The notes under the pieces are model-generated. The model saw only the letters and a list, made by a program, of their open reading frames with translations. It ran no database searches and was not told the DNA's origin. Positions 8,486 through 16,438 of a DNA stretch of 64,000 bases are shown in pieces. This DNA comes from Australimonas brisbanensis (GTDB lineage: Bacteria; Chloroflexota; Dehalococcoidia; Lucifugimonadales; Australimonadaceae): NCBI GenBank assembly GCA_038147155.1, contig JAYQTA010000010.1:9797-73796 (forward strand), written 5' to 3'. Both the position numbers and the translations under genes were made by a program. The first letter of the stretch is position 1; every line of letters starts with the position of its first letter.

Positions 8486-9520
8486 ATGAAGGTCGGCATC
8501 ATCAACGTCACGGGCTACGCAGGCATCGAGCTGGCCCGCATCCTCCACCGCCACCCGGAGGCCCAGCTGGTGGGCGTCACGGGCCGGTCGGCGGCGGGCC
8601 AGGAGTTGGCGCAGGCACTACCCCATCTCGAACGCATGAACATGCGCGTCGAGGAGGAGCTGACGGCCTCGGTGGACGTGGTCTTCTCCGCGTTGCCCCA
8701 GGTCGCCTCCGCCGAGGCGTGCCTGCCGTATGTGCGCTCCGGCGTGAAGGTCATCGACATCTCAGCCGACTTCCGCCTCCACGACCCGGCCGAGTACCAA
8801 GAGTGGTACGGGAAGGAGCACCCCGCCCCCGACCTGCTGGAGACCAGCGTGTACGGGCTCACCGAGCTGGACCGCGAGGGCATCGCCGCCGCCTCCCTGG
8901 TGGCCAATCCCGGCTGCTACCCCACGGGCGCGCTGTTGGCGCTGGCCCCGGTGGTCAAGTACGGGCTCATCACCGACCAGGTCATCGTGGACGCCAAGTC
9001 CGGCGTGTCCGGCGCCGGGCGCGGGCTCTCCATGGTCACCCACTTCTCCGAGGTGAACGAGAACGTCTTCGCCTACGGCGTGGCCGGGCACCGACACCTG
9101 CCGGAGATAACGCAGGAGCTGGGGCGCATCGCCCCCGGCTACAAGGCGAAGGCCATCTTCATGCCGCACCTGATTCCCATGACCCGCGGCATCCTGGACA
9201 CCGTCTACGCCGACTTCGTGGACGGGGCGTTCGAGGACGCCGCCGCAGCCAGGAAGGGCGTGCAGGAGCTGTACCGTGAGTTCTACCGCGGCGAGCGGTT
9301 CGTGCGCGTGGTGGACGCCCCGCCCCAGACCAAGCAGACCTGGGGCAACAACGACTGCCTGATCCACGCCACCGTGGACCAGCGCACGGGGCGGCTGGTG
9401 GTCTTCGCCGCACTGGACAACCTGGTGAAGGGCGCGGCGGGCCAGGCCATCCAGAACATGAACCTCATGTTCGGCCTGCCCGAGGCCACGGGCCTGGACA
9501 CCATCGCCGTCTACCCCTAG
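8486..9520 (+). CDS. argC: N-acetyl-gamma-glutamyl-phosphate reductase
   Basis: A 344-residue arginine-biosynthesis enzyme that reduces N-acetyl-glutamyl phosphate to the semialdehyde with NADPH. The N-terminal Rossmann motif is NVTGYAGIEL (8-17). The active-site Cys144 is in NPGCYPTG, and FMPHLIPMTRG and the His in GHRHLPEI are conserved. Length fits the type-1 family. The ATG has CAGGAG 8 bases upstream. No other arg genes are nearby, so argC stands apart from the rest of its pathway here. Confidence 0.95.
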   Translation: MKVGIINVTGYAGIELARILHRHPEAQLVGVTGRSAAGQELAQALPHLERMNMRVEEELTASVDVVFSALPQVASAEACLPYVRSGVKVIDISADFRLHDPAEYQEWYGKEHPAPDLLETSVYGLTELDREGIAAASLVANPGCYPTGALLALAPVVKYGLITDQVIVDAKSGVSGAGRGLSMVTHFSEVNENVFAYGVAGHRHLPEITQELGRIAPGYKAKAIFMPHLIPMTRGILDTVYADFVDGAFEDAAAARKGVQELYREFYRGERFVRVVDAPPQTKQTWGNNDCLIHATVDQRTGRLVVFAALDNLVKGAAGQAIQNMNLMFGLPEATGLDTIAVYP

Positions 9521-9571
9521 CGCCTACCCATGTGCGTCCCCAGCCGGTAGGCTGGAGGCGCGGCCCGGTGC

Positions 9572-9648
9572 GCCCCCATCGTCTAGCGGCCTAGGACGCC
9601 ACCCTTTCAAGGTGGAGATCAGGGGTTCGAATCCCCTTGGGGGCACCA
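9572..9648 (+). tRNA. tRNA-Glu(UUC)
   Basis: A full cloverleaf: acceptor stem GCCCCCA/TGGGGGC, anticodon stem CCACC/GGTGG with loop CTTTCAA and anticodon TTC at 9606-9608, and T-arm GGTTCGAATCC. The CCA end is encoded (9646-9648). Confidence 0.97.
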
Positions 9649-9655
9649 GGTTTTT

Positions 9656-10273
9656 TCAGGCCAAACTGACGCTGGTCAGTTCCCAGCGGCCCACGCGCTC
9701 CCCATCGCGCCAGGGCGGCGAGATGCGCATCCACCAGTCGTGGTGGGGCAGGTGCTGGTGCACCCGCGTGGCGGCCTCGTCCTCGAAGCACTCGTACATG
9801 CAGAACAGCGTGGGGTCGGCGTTGTCGCGCAGCGCCTCGTAGTACACGCACCCCGGCTCGGCGCGCGTCGCCGCCACCAGCGTGCCCAGCTGCTCCAGGT
9901 ACTCTCCCAGCGCCTCGCGCTTGATGCGCCGCAGCCCCATGATCACGAACACCGAGTCCGCCGCGCGCGCCGTCTGGGGCGGGTAGTCCACGCTGGACAG
10001 TTCCCACCGCGCCACGGGCGGGCCGTCGCGCCACTCCCTGGACAGTTCCATCCAGTGCTCGTGGTGGGCCGATGCGCGATGCACCGCCGCGGCCTCTGCG
10101 TCCACGAACGCCTCGTACAGACAGAACACGGCGGGGTCTGCGGTATCGCGCAGCACCTCGTACCGCACGCACCCCGCCTCGGCGCGGGAGTTGGCGGCGT
10201 GCACCGCCACATGCCGGACGTAGTCGTCCTGGTGCGCGGGCTTGATGCGGTGGAAGCCGATGATGACGAACAT
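9656..10273 (-). CDS. Tandem antibiotic-biosynthesis-monooxygenase-like (ABM) domain protein
   Basis: A 205-residue protein made of two copies of a roughly 100-residue ferredoxin-like dimeric alpha-beta barrel domain. Both start with FVI(I/M)G-x-x-RIK and share E-x-GCV-x-YE-x-LRD-x-(A/N)DP and (V/R)-x-RWEL(S/T)SV. Single-domain relatives act as cofactor-free monooxygenases, quinol monooxygenases or stress proteins and work as dimers. The fusion therefore probably forms its barrel within one chain. It follows the MBL hydrolase by 3 bp and the two are likely co-transcribed. The substrate is unknown. Confidence 0.7.
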   Translation of the reverse strand: MFVIIGFHRIKPAHQDDYVRHVAVHAANSRAEAGCVRYEVLRDTADPAVFCLYEAFVDAEAAAVHRASAHHEHWMELSREWRDGPPVARWELSSVDYPPQTARAADSVFVIMGLRRIKREALGEYLEQLGTLVAATRAEPGCVYYEALRDNADPTLFCMYECFEDEAATRVHQHLPHHDWWMRISPPWRDGERVGRWELTSVSLA

Positions 10274-10276
10274 GGG

Positions 10277-11053
10277 TTAGTCCGCCAGCCGCTGGGTCTC
10301 GATGCCGGGCATCTGGAAGGCGGGGCGCTCCTCCTCGGAGAGCGCCACCCCCGGCCCGCTCACCCCGAAGAAGGTCAGCTCGCGCGCAGCCAGGTACTCC
10401 GTCCCGCCGCCCTTGAGCATGCGGAAGGGCAGGTCGTGGCCGGGGTAGATGATTTCGGCCTCGGCCAGCACCCGGGCGATGGACCGGCGCGCGTCGTCCG
10501 CGCTCCAGAACACAAGGGCGTTGGTGCCGGTGAGCGCGGTCTTGGTGTTCTGGATGCCGTCGCCCGTCACCGCCACGGGCCCCTCGGCGGTGTCCACGAT
10601 GGCCGCCATCGTCCCCGCGCTGTGGCCCGGCGTGTGGAGCAGGCGCACCCCCGGCTCCACCTCGAAGCCGTCCTCCACCGCCTCCACCCGCTCCAGCGAC
10701 TCCAGCAGGGCGTTGGTCCAGCGGGGGGTGGCCCAGTCGTTGGCGTGGGGGGCGCGCGCGTACTGGCGCTCCCACTGGTGCAGCAGCACCCGGGCGTTGG
10801 GGAACAGGTCGGCGTTCTGCACGTGGTCCCAGTGGGTGTGGGTCAGCACCACGTTGTCCACGTCCGCCGGGGTGAGCCCGCGCGCCGCAAGCGCCGCCAC
10901 CAGCGGGGTGCGCCGCCCCACGTGGCCCGTGTCCACCACGGTGCGCGTGGCGCCGGTGATGAGCAGCGTGGCGCAGAAGGCCGCCGAGCCCTGGCTCGTG
11001 CGGAACCCGTCGCCGTGGAGCAGCACCTCAACAGCGGGCGTGGGAGTTGGCAT
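10277..11053 (-). CDS. MBL-fold metallo-hydrolase
   Basis: A 258-residue metallo-beta-lactamase-fold hydrolase. The zinc motif THTHWDH is at residues 71-77, with later ligands in HTPGHSAGT and GDGIQN, and a C-terminal YPGHDLPF. It resembles the lactonase/glyoxalase-II side of the family. The ATG at 11053 is preferred because GGAGGT lies 7 bases upstream; a GTG 9 bases earlier would abut that site. A TATAAC -10-like element lies upstream on this strand near 11085. It heads the two-gene unit with the tandem ABM protein. Confidence 0.8.
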   Translation of the reverse strand: MPTPTPAVEVLLHGDGFRTSQGSAAFCATLLITGATRTVVDTGHVGRRTPLVAALAARGLTPADVDNVVLTHTHWDHVQNADLFPNARVLLHQWERQYARAPHANDWATPRWTNALLESLERVEAVEDGFEVEPGVRLLHTPGHSAGTMAAIVDTAEGPVAVTGDGIQNTKTALTGTNALVFWSADDARRSIARVLAEAEIIYPGHDLPFRMLKGGGTEYLAARELTFFGVSGPGVALSEEERPAFQMPGIETQRLAD

Positions 11054-11165
11054 GGGGGACACCTCCGGGCATGGGCGTGGTGCGGGCAGTTATACCACGC
11101 GTGCGGCTGTGGCGAGGGCGTGCGCGCTGCCGTATCCTCGCCCCACCCCTGCCAGGAGGCGCGCT

Positions 11166-11567
11166 GTGTCCACCATCACCCTCGATGAGGCCGTTCGCAT
11201 GATCACCGCCGGCATCGCCCGCGCTCAGGAGATGGGCATCCGCGTGTCGGTGGCGGTGCTGGACCCGCGCGGTGACCTCATCGCCCAGCACCGGATGGAC
11301 GGTGCGTTGTGGCGCTCGGTGCCCATCGCCCAGGGCAAGGCGGCTGCATCGGCGGCCTGGAACATCTCCTCCAAGGAGCTGGAGGCGCGCTGGGAGAGCC
11401 CGGTGGTGCGCGCCTTCGCCATGATGGAGAACGGGCGGCTGATCCCCGGCCAGGGCGCGCTCCCCGTGCGCCGGGCAGACGGCACCCTGGCCGGCGCCAT
11501 CGGCGTGTCCGGGGCCAAGCCCCCGGAGGACGAGGCCGTGGCCCAGGCCGGGCTGGAAGCGCTGTAG
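11166..11567 (+). CDS. GlcG/HbpS-family heme-binding-like protein (DUF336)
   Basis: A 133-residue protein of the GlcG/HbpS family. The typical pattern is present: SVAVLDPRGDLIAQHRMDGA, then KAAASAAW and a glycine-rich C-terminus GAIGVSGAKPPEDEAVAQAG. Members bind heme or small organic ligands and often sit beside 2-hydroxyacid or diol metabolism genes, which fits the malate/lactate-dehydrogenase-like gene that starts within its stop codon. The GTG start at 11166 has AGGAGG 6 bases upstream. Confidence 0.75.
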   Translation: MSTITLDEAVRMITAGIARAQEMGIRVSVAVLDPRGDLIAQHRMDGALWRSVPIAQGKAAASAAWNISSKELEARWESPVVRAFAMMENGRLIPGQGALPVRRADGTLAGAIGVSGAKPPEDEAVAQAGLEAL

Positions 11568-12640
11568 TGGACGCCTTCAAGCCCAGGCCCGAGGACATCG
11601 TCCACGTCTCCGCCGAGACGCTGCGCCCGGCGCTGGAGGGGCTGTTCCGCTCGGCGGGCGAGCCGCCCGAGGCCGCGCAGCGCGCGGCCGACGTGCTGCT
11701 CCAGGCCGACCTGCGGGCCGTGGAGAGCCACGGCGTGTCCAACATGATGAAGATCTACCTGGACGAGTACGCCGAGGGCACGCTGGTTGCCGGAGCCCGG
11801 TGGGAGGTGGAGCGCGAGCGCGCGGCCACCGCCACCATCAACGCCCACCTGGCCCACGGACTCGTCATCGCGCCCATCGCCATGGGCATGGCCATCGAGA
11901 AGGCGCGCGCAGGCGGCCTCGGCGCGGTGACGGTGCATAACGCGGGGCACCTGGGCATGGCCGCCTACCACGCCATGCTGGCGCTGCCGGAGGATATGGT
12001 GGGCGTGTGCATGACCGCCGCCGGGGCCTCGGTGCTGCCCACCTTCGGGCGCGAGCCGCGCCTGGGCACTAACCCCATCGCCATCGCCGCGCCCGCGGGG
12101 CAGGAGCGCCCCTTCGTGCTGGACATGGCCACCTCCGTGGTGCCCGTGAACAAGGTGCGCAACACCCGCCGGGCCGGGCACCTGCTGCCTGCGGGCATCA
12201 TCGCGGGCGAGGACGGGAACCCCATCCTGGAGCCGGTGGCGGTGCCGGAGCCGTTCCGGCTGCTGCCCCTGGGCTCGGCCCGCGAGACCGGCTCGCACAA
12301 GGGCTACGGCCTGGCCGCCGCCGTGGAGACGCTCTGCTCCATCCTCTCCGGTGCGGGCTACGCCACGGTGCTTCCGCGCACCTACTACCGCCACTTCCTC
12401 ATGGCCATCAGCATCGACGCCTTCACCGAGGTCGACCGGTTCAAGGAACTGATGGACGGCTACATCCGTGACCTGCACGCCACCGCGCCCGCCGCCGGGC
12501 ACGAGCACGTGCTGGTCGCGGGCGAGCCGGAGTGGGACGCCCACGCCGAACGCAGCCGCGACGGCATCCCCCTGCACAAGGATGTGGTCGCCTGGCTGCG
12601 CGCCGAGTGCGCGGCCCGCGCCGTGCCCCTGAGCCTCTAG
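11567..12640 (+). CDS. Malate/L-lactate dehydrogenase family oxidoreductase (LDH2/MDH2)
   Basis: A 357-residue NAD(P)-dependent 2-hydroxyacid dehydrogenase of the LDH2/MDH2 family, which is unrelated to classical Rossmann lactate dehydrogenase. Family signatures include DLRAVESHGVSNM near residue 50, VHNAGHLG with the catalytic His, GTNPIAIAAP and SHKGYGLAAAVETLC. Members act on malate, lactate, ureidoglycolate, sulfolactate or similar acids; this one cannot be assigned. The start GTG overlaps the previous stop by one base (TAGTG), which indicates coupling with the GlcG-like gene. A quinone-reductase-like gene follows 24 bp later. Confidence 0.85.
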   Translation: MDAFKPRPEDIVHVSAETLRPALEGLFRSAGEPPEAAQRAADVLLQADLRAVESHGVSNMMKIYLDEYAEGTLVAGARWEVERERAATATINAHLAHGLVIAPIAMGMAIEKARAGGLGAVTVHNAGHLGMAAYHAMLALPEDMVGVCMTAAGASVLPTFGREPRLGTNPIAIAAPAGQERPFVLDMATSVVPVNKVRNTRRAGHLLPAGIIAGEDGNPILEPVAVPEPFRLLPLGSARETGSHKGYGLAAAVETLCSILSGAGYATVLPRTYYRHFLMAISIDAFTEVDRFKELMDGYIRDLHATAPAAGHEHVLVAGEPEWDAHAERSRDGIPLHKDVVAWLRAECAARAVPLSL

Positions 12641-12664
12641 CCCCCCACGCAAGGAGAACGCCCC

Positions 12665-13651
12665 ATGCGCGCTGCCTGGTACACCCGTTACGGCCCCGCC
12701 CGCGAGGTCTTCATTATCGGCGAGATGCCGACGCCGACGCCCGGACACGGCGAGGTGCTGGTGCGGGTGCACGCATCGGGTGTGAACCCCTCGGACTACA
12801 AGTCGCGCCAGGGCTCGCGCGGGGCCTTCGCCTACGAGCGCATCGTCCCGCACTCGGACGGGGCGGGTGTCATCGAGGCCGTGGGGCCGGGCGTCTCGCG
12901 GGCGCGGGTGGGCCAGCGGGTGTGGCTGTACGAGGGCCAGTGGCAGCGCCCCCTGGGCACGGCGGCCGAGTACATCGCCCTTCCGTCGCATCAGGCGGTG
13001 CCGCTTGCCGATGCGCTCTCCTTCGCGGAGGGCGCGTGCATCGGCATCCCCGCCATGACGGCCCACCGGTGCCTCTTCGCCGATGGCCCGGTGGACGGGG
13101 CCACGGTGCTGGTGACGGGTGGGGCGGGCGCGGTGGGCCACTACGCCATCCAGCTGGCGCGCTGGGCGGGGGCGGGCATGGTCATCGCCACCGTCTCCGG
13201 TGAGGCCAAGGCCGCCCACGCCCTGGCAGGTGGGGCGGACCACGCGGTCAACTACCGCACCGGCGACCCGGCGGCCGAGATACTCGAACTCACGGACGGG
13301 GCTGGCGTTGACCGCATCGTGGAGGTGGACTTCGGCGGCAACCTGCCCGTGTCCGAGAAGGTGCTGGCGCCCAACGGGTCCGTCGCCTCCTACGCCTCCA
13401 CGGGCAACCGCGAGCCCACCGTGGTCTACCAGGCCTTCTCCCGGCGCAACATCACCTTCCGGCTGGTGCTGGTCTACTCCATGCCGGACGATGCCAAGGC
13501 CGACGCCGTGGACGACATCACCGACGCCATCGCCGAGGGCGGACTGTGGCACCCGGTGGGCGCGCGCTACGCGCTGGACGAGATCGCCTCAGCGCACCAG
13601 GCGCAGGAGCAGGGCGCGGTCATGGGCAACATCGTCATCGAGATGCCCTAG
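12665..13651 (+). CDS. Zinc-independent MDR-family NADPH:quinone oxidoreductase
   Basis: A 328-residue medium-chain dehydrogenase/reductase. The N-terminal GroES-like domain has HASGVNPSDYKSRQG, and the cofactor domain has VLVTGGAGAVGHYAIQLA. The zinc ligands of alcohol dehydrogenases are absent, which fits the quinone-reductase group. Reduction of quinones or reactive enones is likely but the substrate is unknown. The ATG is preceded by AAGGAG at 8 bases. It probably forms an operon with the two upstream genes and ends 3 bp before the convergent arfB. Confidence 0.85.
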   Translation: MRAAWYTRYGPAREVFIIGEMPTPTPGHGEVLVRVHASGVNPSDYKSRQGSRGAFAYERIVPHSDGAGVIEAVGPGVSRARVGQRVWLYEGQWQRPLGTAAEYIALPSHQAVPLADALSFAEGACIGIPAMTAHRCLFADGPVDGATVLVTGGAGAVGHYAIQLARWAGAGMVIATVSGEAKAAHALAGGADHAVNYRTGDPAAEILELTDGAGVDRIVEVDFGGNLPVSEKVLAPNGSVASYASTGNREPTVVYQAFSRRNITFRLVLVYSMPDDAKADAVDDITDAIAEGGLWHPVGARYALDEIASAHQAQEQGAVMGNIVIEMP

Positions 13652-13654
13652 CCG

Positions 13655-14071
13655 CTAGCCCAGCGGCCGCCCCCGCAGGCGCTTGGTGGCGGAGCGGCGC
13701 GACTTGGCCTCCAGCCGGCGCTCCTTGGACGCGCGAGAGGGCCGGGTGGGCGTGCGCGGGCGCGGGGGCACCGCTGCGACCGCCAGCATCGCGGCCAGGC
13801 GCGCCAGGGCGTCGGCACGGTTGCGGTCCTGAGAGCGGTAGCGCTGCGCCTTGATGAGCACCACCCCCTCGGCGTTCATGCGCGAGCCCACCAGCGCGCG
13901 CAGGCGCTCCTTCACCGGCCGAGGCAACGAGGGGGAGCCGGCCGCGTCGAACCGCAGCACGGCGGCCGTCGCCACCTTGTTCACGTTCTGCCCGCCGGGC
14001 CCGGACGAAGCCACGAACTCGAAGGTCAGCTCCTCGTCGGGGATGGCGATGGTGCGGGTGACTTCCAGCAT
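13655..14071 (-). CDS. arfB: Peptidyl-tRNA hydrolase ArfB (ribosome rescue)
   Basis: A 138-residue release-factor-like protein without a codon-recognition domain. The catalytic GGQ is at residues 26-28 in SSGPGGQNVNK. The C-terminal 30 residues are Lys/Arg-rich (RASKERRLEAKSRRSATKR), the tail that reads an empty mRNA channel on stalled ribosomes. It hydrolyses peptidyl-tRNA on non-stop complexes. Length and layout match E. coli ArfB (YaeJ). It is convergent with the quinone reductase and divergent from the luciferase-like gene at 14155. Confidence 0.92.
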   Translation of the reverse strand: MLEVTRTIAIPDEELTFEFVASSGPGGQNVNKVATAAVLRFDAAGSPSLPRPVKERLRALVGSRMNAEGVVLIKAQRYRSQDRNRADALARLAAMLAVAAVPPRPRTPTRPSRASKERRLEAKSRRSATKRLRGRPLG

Positions 14072-14099
14072 GCCTTAAGGCTAGCGGGCGGGGTGCGCG

Positions 14100-14127
14100 T
14101 TGACACCCCCCTGAGCGCTGCTATGCT
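14100..14127 (+). promoter_or_regulatory. Sigma70-type promoter
   Basis: TTGACA at 14100-14105 and TATGCT at 14122-14127 are separated by 16 bp and lie about 28 bp before the ATG of the luciferase-like oxidoreductase. It is the clearest housekeeping promoter in the window. Confidence 0.7.
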
Positions 14128-14154
14128 CGCGCCATCTCCTCTGGTGAGGTCGTC

Positions 14155-15048
14155 ATGGCACGCTCCAACAACCCCGTGCGCTTCGGGCTCAACCCGCGCA
14201 ATTTCCCCTACGAGAAGCTGGTGTCCATCGCGCAGGCTGCGGAGAAGGCCGGTTTCGAGGTCATCTCCTTCTCCGACCGCCCGCCGGAGAACAACCTGGA
14301 GGGGTGGACCCTCGCCACGGCCATCGCCGTCCAGACCGCACGCATCAACGTCACCCACTCCACGCTGAACATCCCGCTTCACCACCCGGCCATGCTGGCC
14401 AAGAAGGCGGCGGCGCTGGACATCATCTCGGGTGGGCGGCTCATCCTCGCCCTGGGCGCCGGAACCCAGGAGGACCACTCCACCACCTACGGCCACCACT
14501 ACGGCTCGGCGGGTGAGCGGGTGGACGGGCTCATCGACGCCATCACCATCGTGCGCGGCATGCTCTCCGAGCCCTCCTTCACCTACCAGGGCAAGGTCTA
14601 CCACGTGAATGACGCGGTGGTGGAACCCAAGCCCGTGCAGCAGCCCATCCCCATCATCATCGGCGCGGCCAAGCCCCGCATGCTGGCCCTCACCGGCCGC
14701 GTGGCCGACGGCTGGCTGCGCAATGGCGGCTGGCCGGCGGACGTGGGGGCCTATAGGGAACAGCTGGAGCAGGTGGAGCGTGGCGCCGAGGGGGCCGGGC
14801 GCGACCCTGCCTCCCTCCGCCGCGTGCTCAACTGCACCGCCTACGTGGGCACGGGCGACATCGCCACCCACACCCCCAAGACCTTCGGCAACCCCGGCGG
14901 GCTCATGGGCCGCCCGGAGGACGTGCTGGAGATCGTGGAGGAGTACCGCGAGGCGGGCGTGGACACCTTCCACGTCCAGTTCCTCAACGACATCGTGGAC
15001 GAGCAGATACAAGCTTTCGGCGAGCAGGTCATCGCCAAGGTGCGCTGA
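14155..15048 (+). CDS. LLM-class flavin/F420-dependent oxidoreductase
   Basis: A 297-residue luciferase-like oxidoreductase. Recognisable stretches are KAGFEVISFSDRP, KAAALDIISGGRLILALGAG (cofactor-contact region) and PIIIGAAKPRMLALTGRVADGW. The C-terminal motif RPEDVLEIVEEYREAGVDTFHVQ is typical of the F420-dependent branch. The substrate is unknown. Only the promoter and a short leader lie upstream. Repeat copy B separates it from the selenoprotein gene, so the two may or may not share a transcript. Confidence 0.85.
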   Translation: MARSNNPVRFGLNPRNFPYEKLVSIAQAAEKAGFEVISFSDRPPENNLEGWTLATAIAVQTARINVTHSTLNIPLHHPAMLAKKAAALDIISGGRLILALGAGTQEDHSTTYGHHYGSAGERVDGLIDAITIVRGMLSEPSFTYQGKVYHVNDAVVEPKPVQQPIPIIIGAAKPRMLALTGRVADGWLRNGGWPADVGAYREQLEQVERGAEGAGRDPASLRRVLNCTAYVGTGDIATHTPKTFGNPGGLMGRPEDVLEIVEEYREAGVDTFHVQFLNDIVDEQIQAFGEQVIAKVR

Positions 15049-15119
15049 CCAAGCACCCTCTCCGTCTCTGGTGCATCCAAGTCTGGGTGGAGAGCAGCGG
15101 TGGCGAAGCGCTGGCCCTG

Positions 15120-15262
15120 CGCCCACTGCCCTGAGCGAGCCCGGAGCGAGCGGGGCCGCAGGCCCCACGTTGAGCGCCCGGCAGGGCGCGTGGGCGGGGT
15201 AGCCCCCGAAGGGGGCGCAGGGGAGTCCCCTGTAACGAGCCCGCGAAGCGGGCTGGGAGAGC
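15120..15262. repeat. Modular hairpin repeat, copy B (right module only)
   Basis: Right module of the dispersed repeat, nearly identical over more than 100 bp to copy D. It includes gggccgcaggccc, gcgcccggcagggcgc, agcccccgaagggggc and the ending gtaacgag, each a short inverted repeat. Its terminal hairpin, agcccgc-gaa-gcgggct, is perfect and unique to this copy. It ends 4 bases before the selenoprotein ATG and supplies that gene's ribosome binding region. Confidence 0.8.
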
Positions 15263-15265
15263 GCG

Positions 15266-16438
15266 ATGCCACGACTGGAAGACCTCTCGAAGCAGGCGCG
15301 TCAGGGCCACCTGAACTTCCCCTGCTTCGACCACGACGACGCCCCCTTCGTCCCGCTCGCCAAGCCGCTCTCGGCGGTGCGGCTGGGGCTGGTGACCACG
15401 GCGGGGCTGCACGTGCGGGGCGATAAACCCTTCACCTCGGGCGATGAGTCGTACCGGGTGCTGCCCCTGGACACCCCCCTGCGCGACGTGGTGATGTCGC
15501 ACACCTCCATCGGCTTCGACCGCACCCCCTTCATGCGCGACCCAAACGCCACCTACCCCGTGGATCGGCTGCGGGAGTTGGTGGCCCGCGGGGAACTGGC
15601 GGGCCTGGGCCCCAACGGCTACTCCTTCATGGGCGCGCTGCGCTCCCCCCGGAAGATCGAGCAGGAGAGCGGGCCCGAGGTGGGCCAGCGTCTCAGGGCG
15701 GAGGGCGTGGACGCCGTCCTGCTCACCCCCACCTGACCCAACTGCACGCACACGGTCAGTGTGCTGGCGCGGGCCATCGAGCAGCAGGGGCTCCCCACCG
15801 TCACCCTGGCGCTCATCAGGGAGCACGCGGAGCGCGTGAAGCCGCCGCGCGCCCTGTGGGTGCCGTACCCCTTCGGCTACGCCCTGGGGCGGGCGGACGA
15901 CCCCCCCTTCCAACACCGCATCATCGCCGCCGCCCTGGGCCTCTTCGCCCAGCCCGCAGGCCCCGTGCTGGCCGAGTTCACCGAGGACATCGGCGCGCCC
16001 GCCCGACTGCTCCAGGCCTCGGCGGCGAAGGCCACGGCGGCCGACGCCGACCCGCTGGCGGAACTGACCGCGCTGCGCGGCTACTACGAGCGGTGGGTAT
16101 CCGAGCACGACGACCGCACCGGGGTGGGCGTGAGCCCCGTGCCGCAGCGCCGGTTCCGTGGGCTGGTGAAGGCCATGCTCGACTACACTGCGGGCCAGAC
16201 GCCCGATCCCGACGACAAACCGGTCGACATGCCCTTGAACCGTTTCTTCCGGTTGGGGGCCGACGACCTGAAGGCATTCGCCCTGGAGGCGCGCATGTGC
16301 CAGCGTCCTGATGACCGCGACAACGCCCTCTACGCCTGGTTCTGGAGCGAGACGGGCCTCGGCGCGCTGCTCGCGAGGGTGGCTGAGCGCATGGCGTCGG
16401 AGGGCGATGAGCGCAGCGCCCAGGGCATCGCCCGCTAG
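15266..16438 (+). CDS. GrdB/PrdB-family reductase with selenocysteine at an in-frame TGA
   Basis: A 390-residue protein related to selenoprotein B of the glycine/betaine/sarcosine/D-proline reductases. The frame is open from ATG 15266 to TAG 16436-16438 except for TGA at 15734-15736 (codon 157). Homology continues on both sides: VDAVLLTPT before it, then PNCTHTVSVLARAIEQQG. Reading TGA as Sec gives the redox motif U-P-N-C at the place where relatives have C-x-x-C or U-x-x-C. A SECIS-like hairpin starts 11 nt later. Such enzymes use Sec/Cys for reductive cleavage; the substrate is unknown. The alternative is a nonsense mutation of a Cys codon. A gene caller would split it at 15736. It is convergent with the MFS gene, overlapping by 4 bp. 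Confidence 0.8.
15734..15764 (+). promoter_or_regulatory. Candidate bacterial SECIS element
   Basis: After the TGA (15734-15736) come 11 bases, then a perfect 6-bp stem (GCACAC at 15748-15753, GTGTGC at 15759-15764) closing a GGTCA loop (15754-15758). In E. coli fdhF the upper SECIS stem-loop also begins 11 nt after UGA and has an apical loop containing the conserved GGUC that SelB reads. The lower stem is weak here, as is common outside enterobacteria. Confidence 0.65.

Noticed and set aside
11225..13552. A 775-codon minus-strand open frame
   Set aside because: It covers three well-supported plus-strand genes (GlcG-like, LDH2, quinone reductase) and shows no domain pattern of its own.
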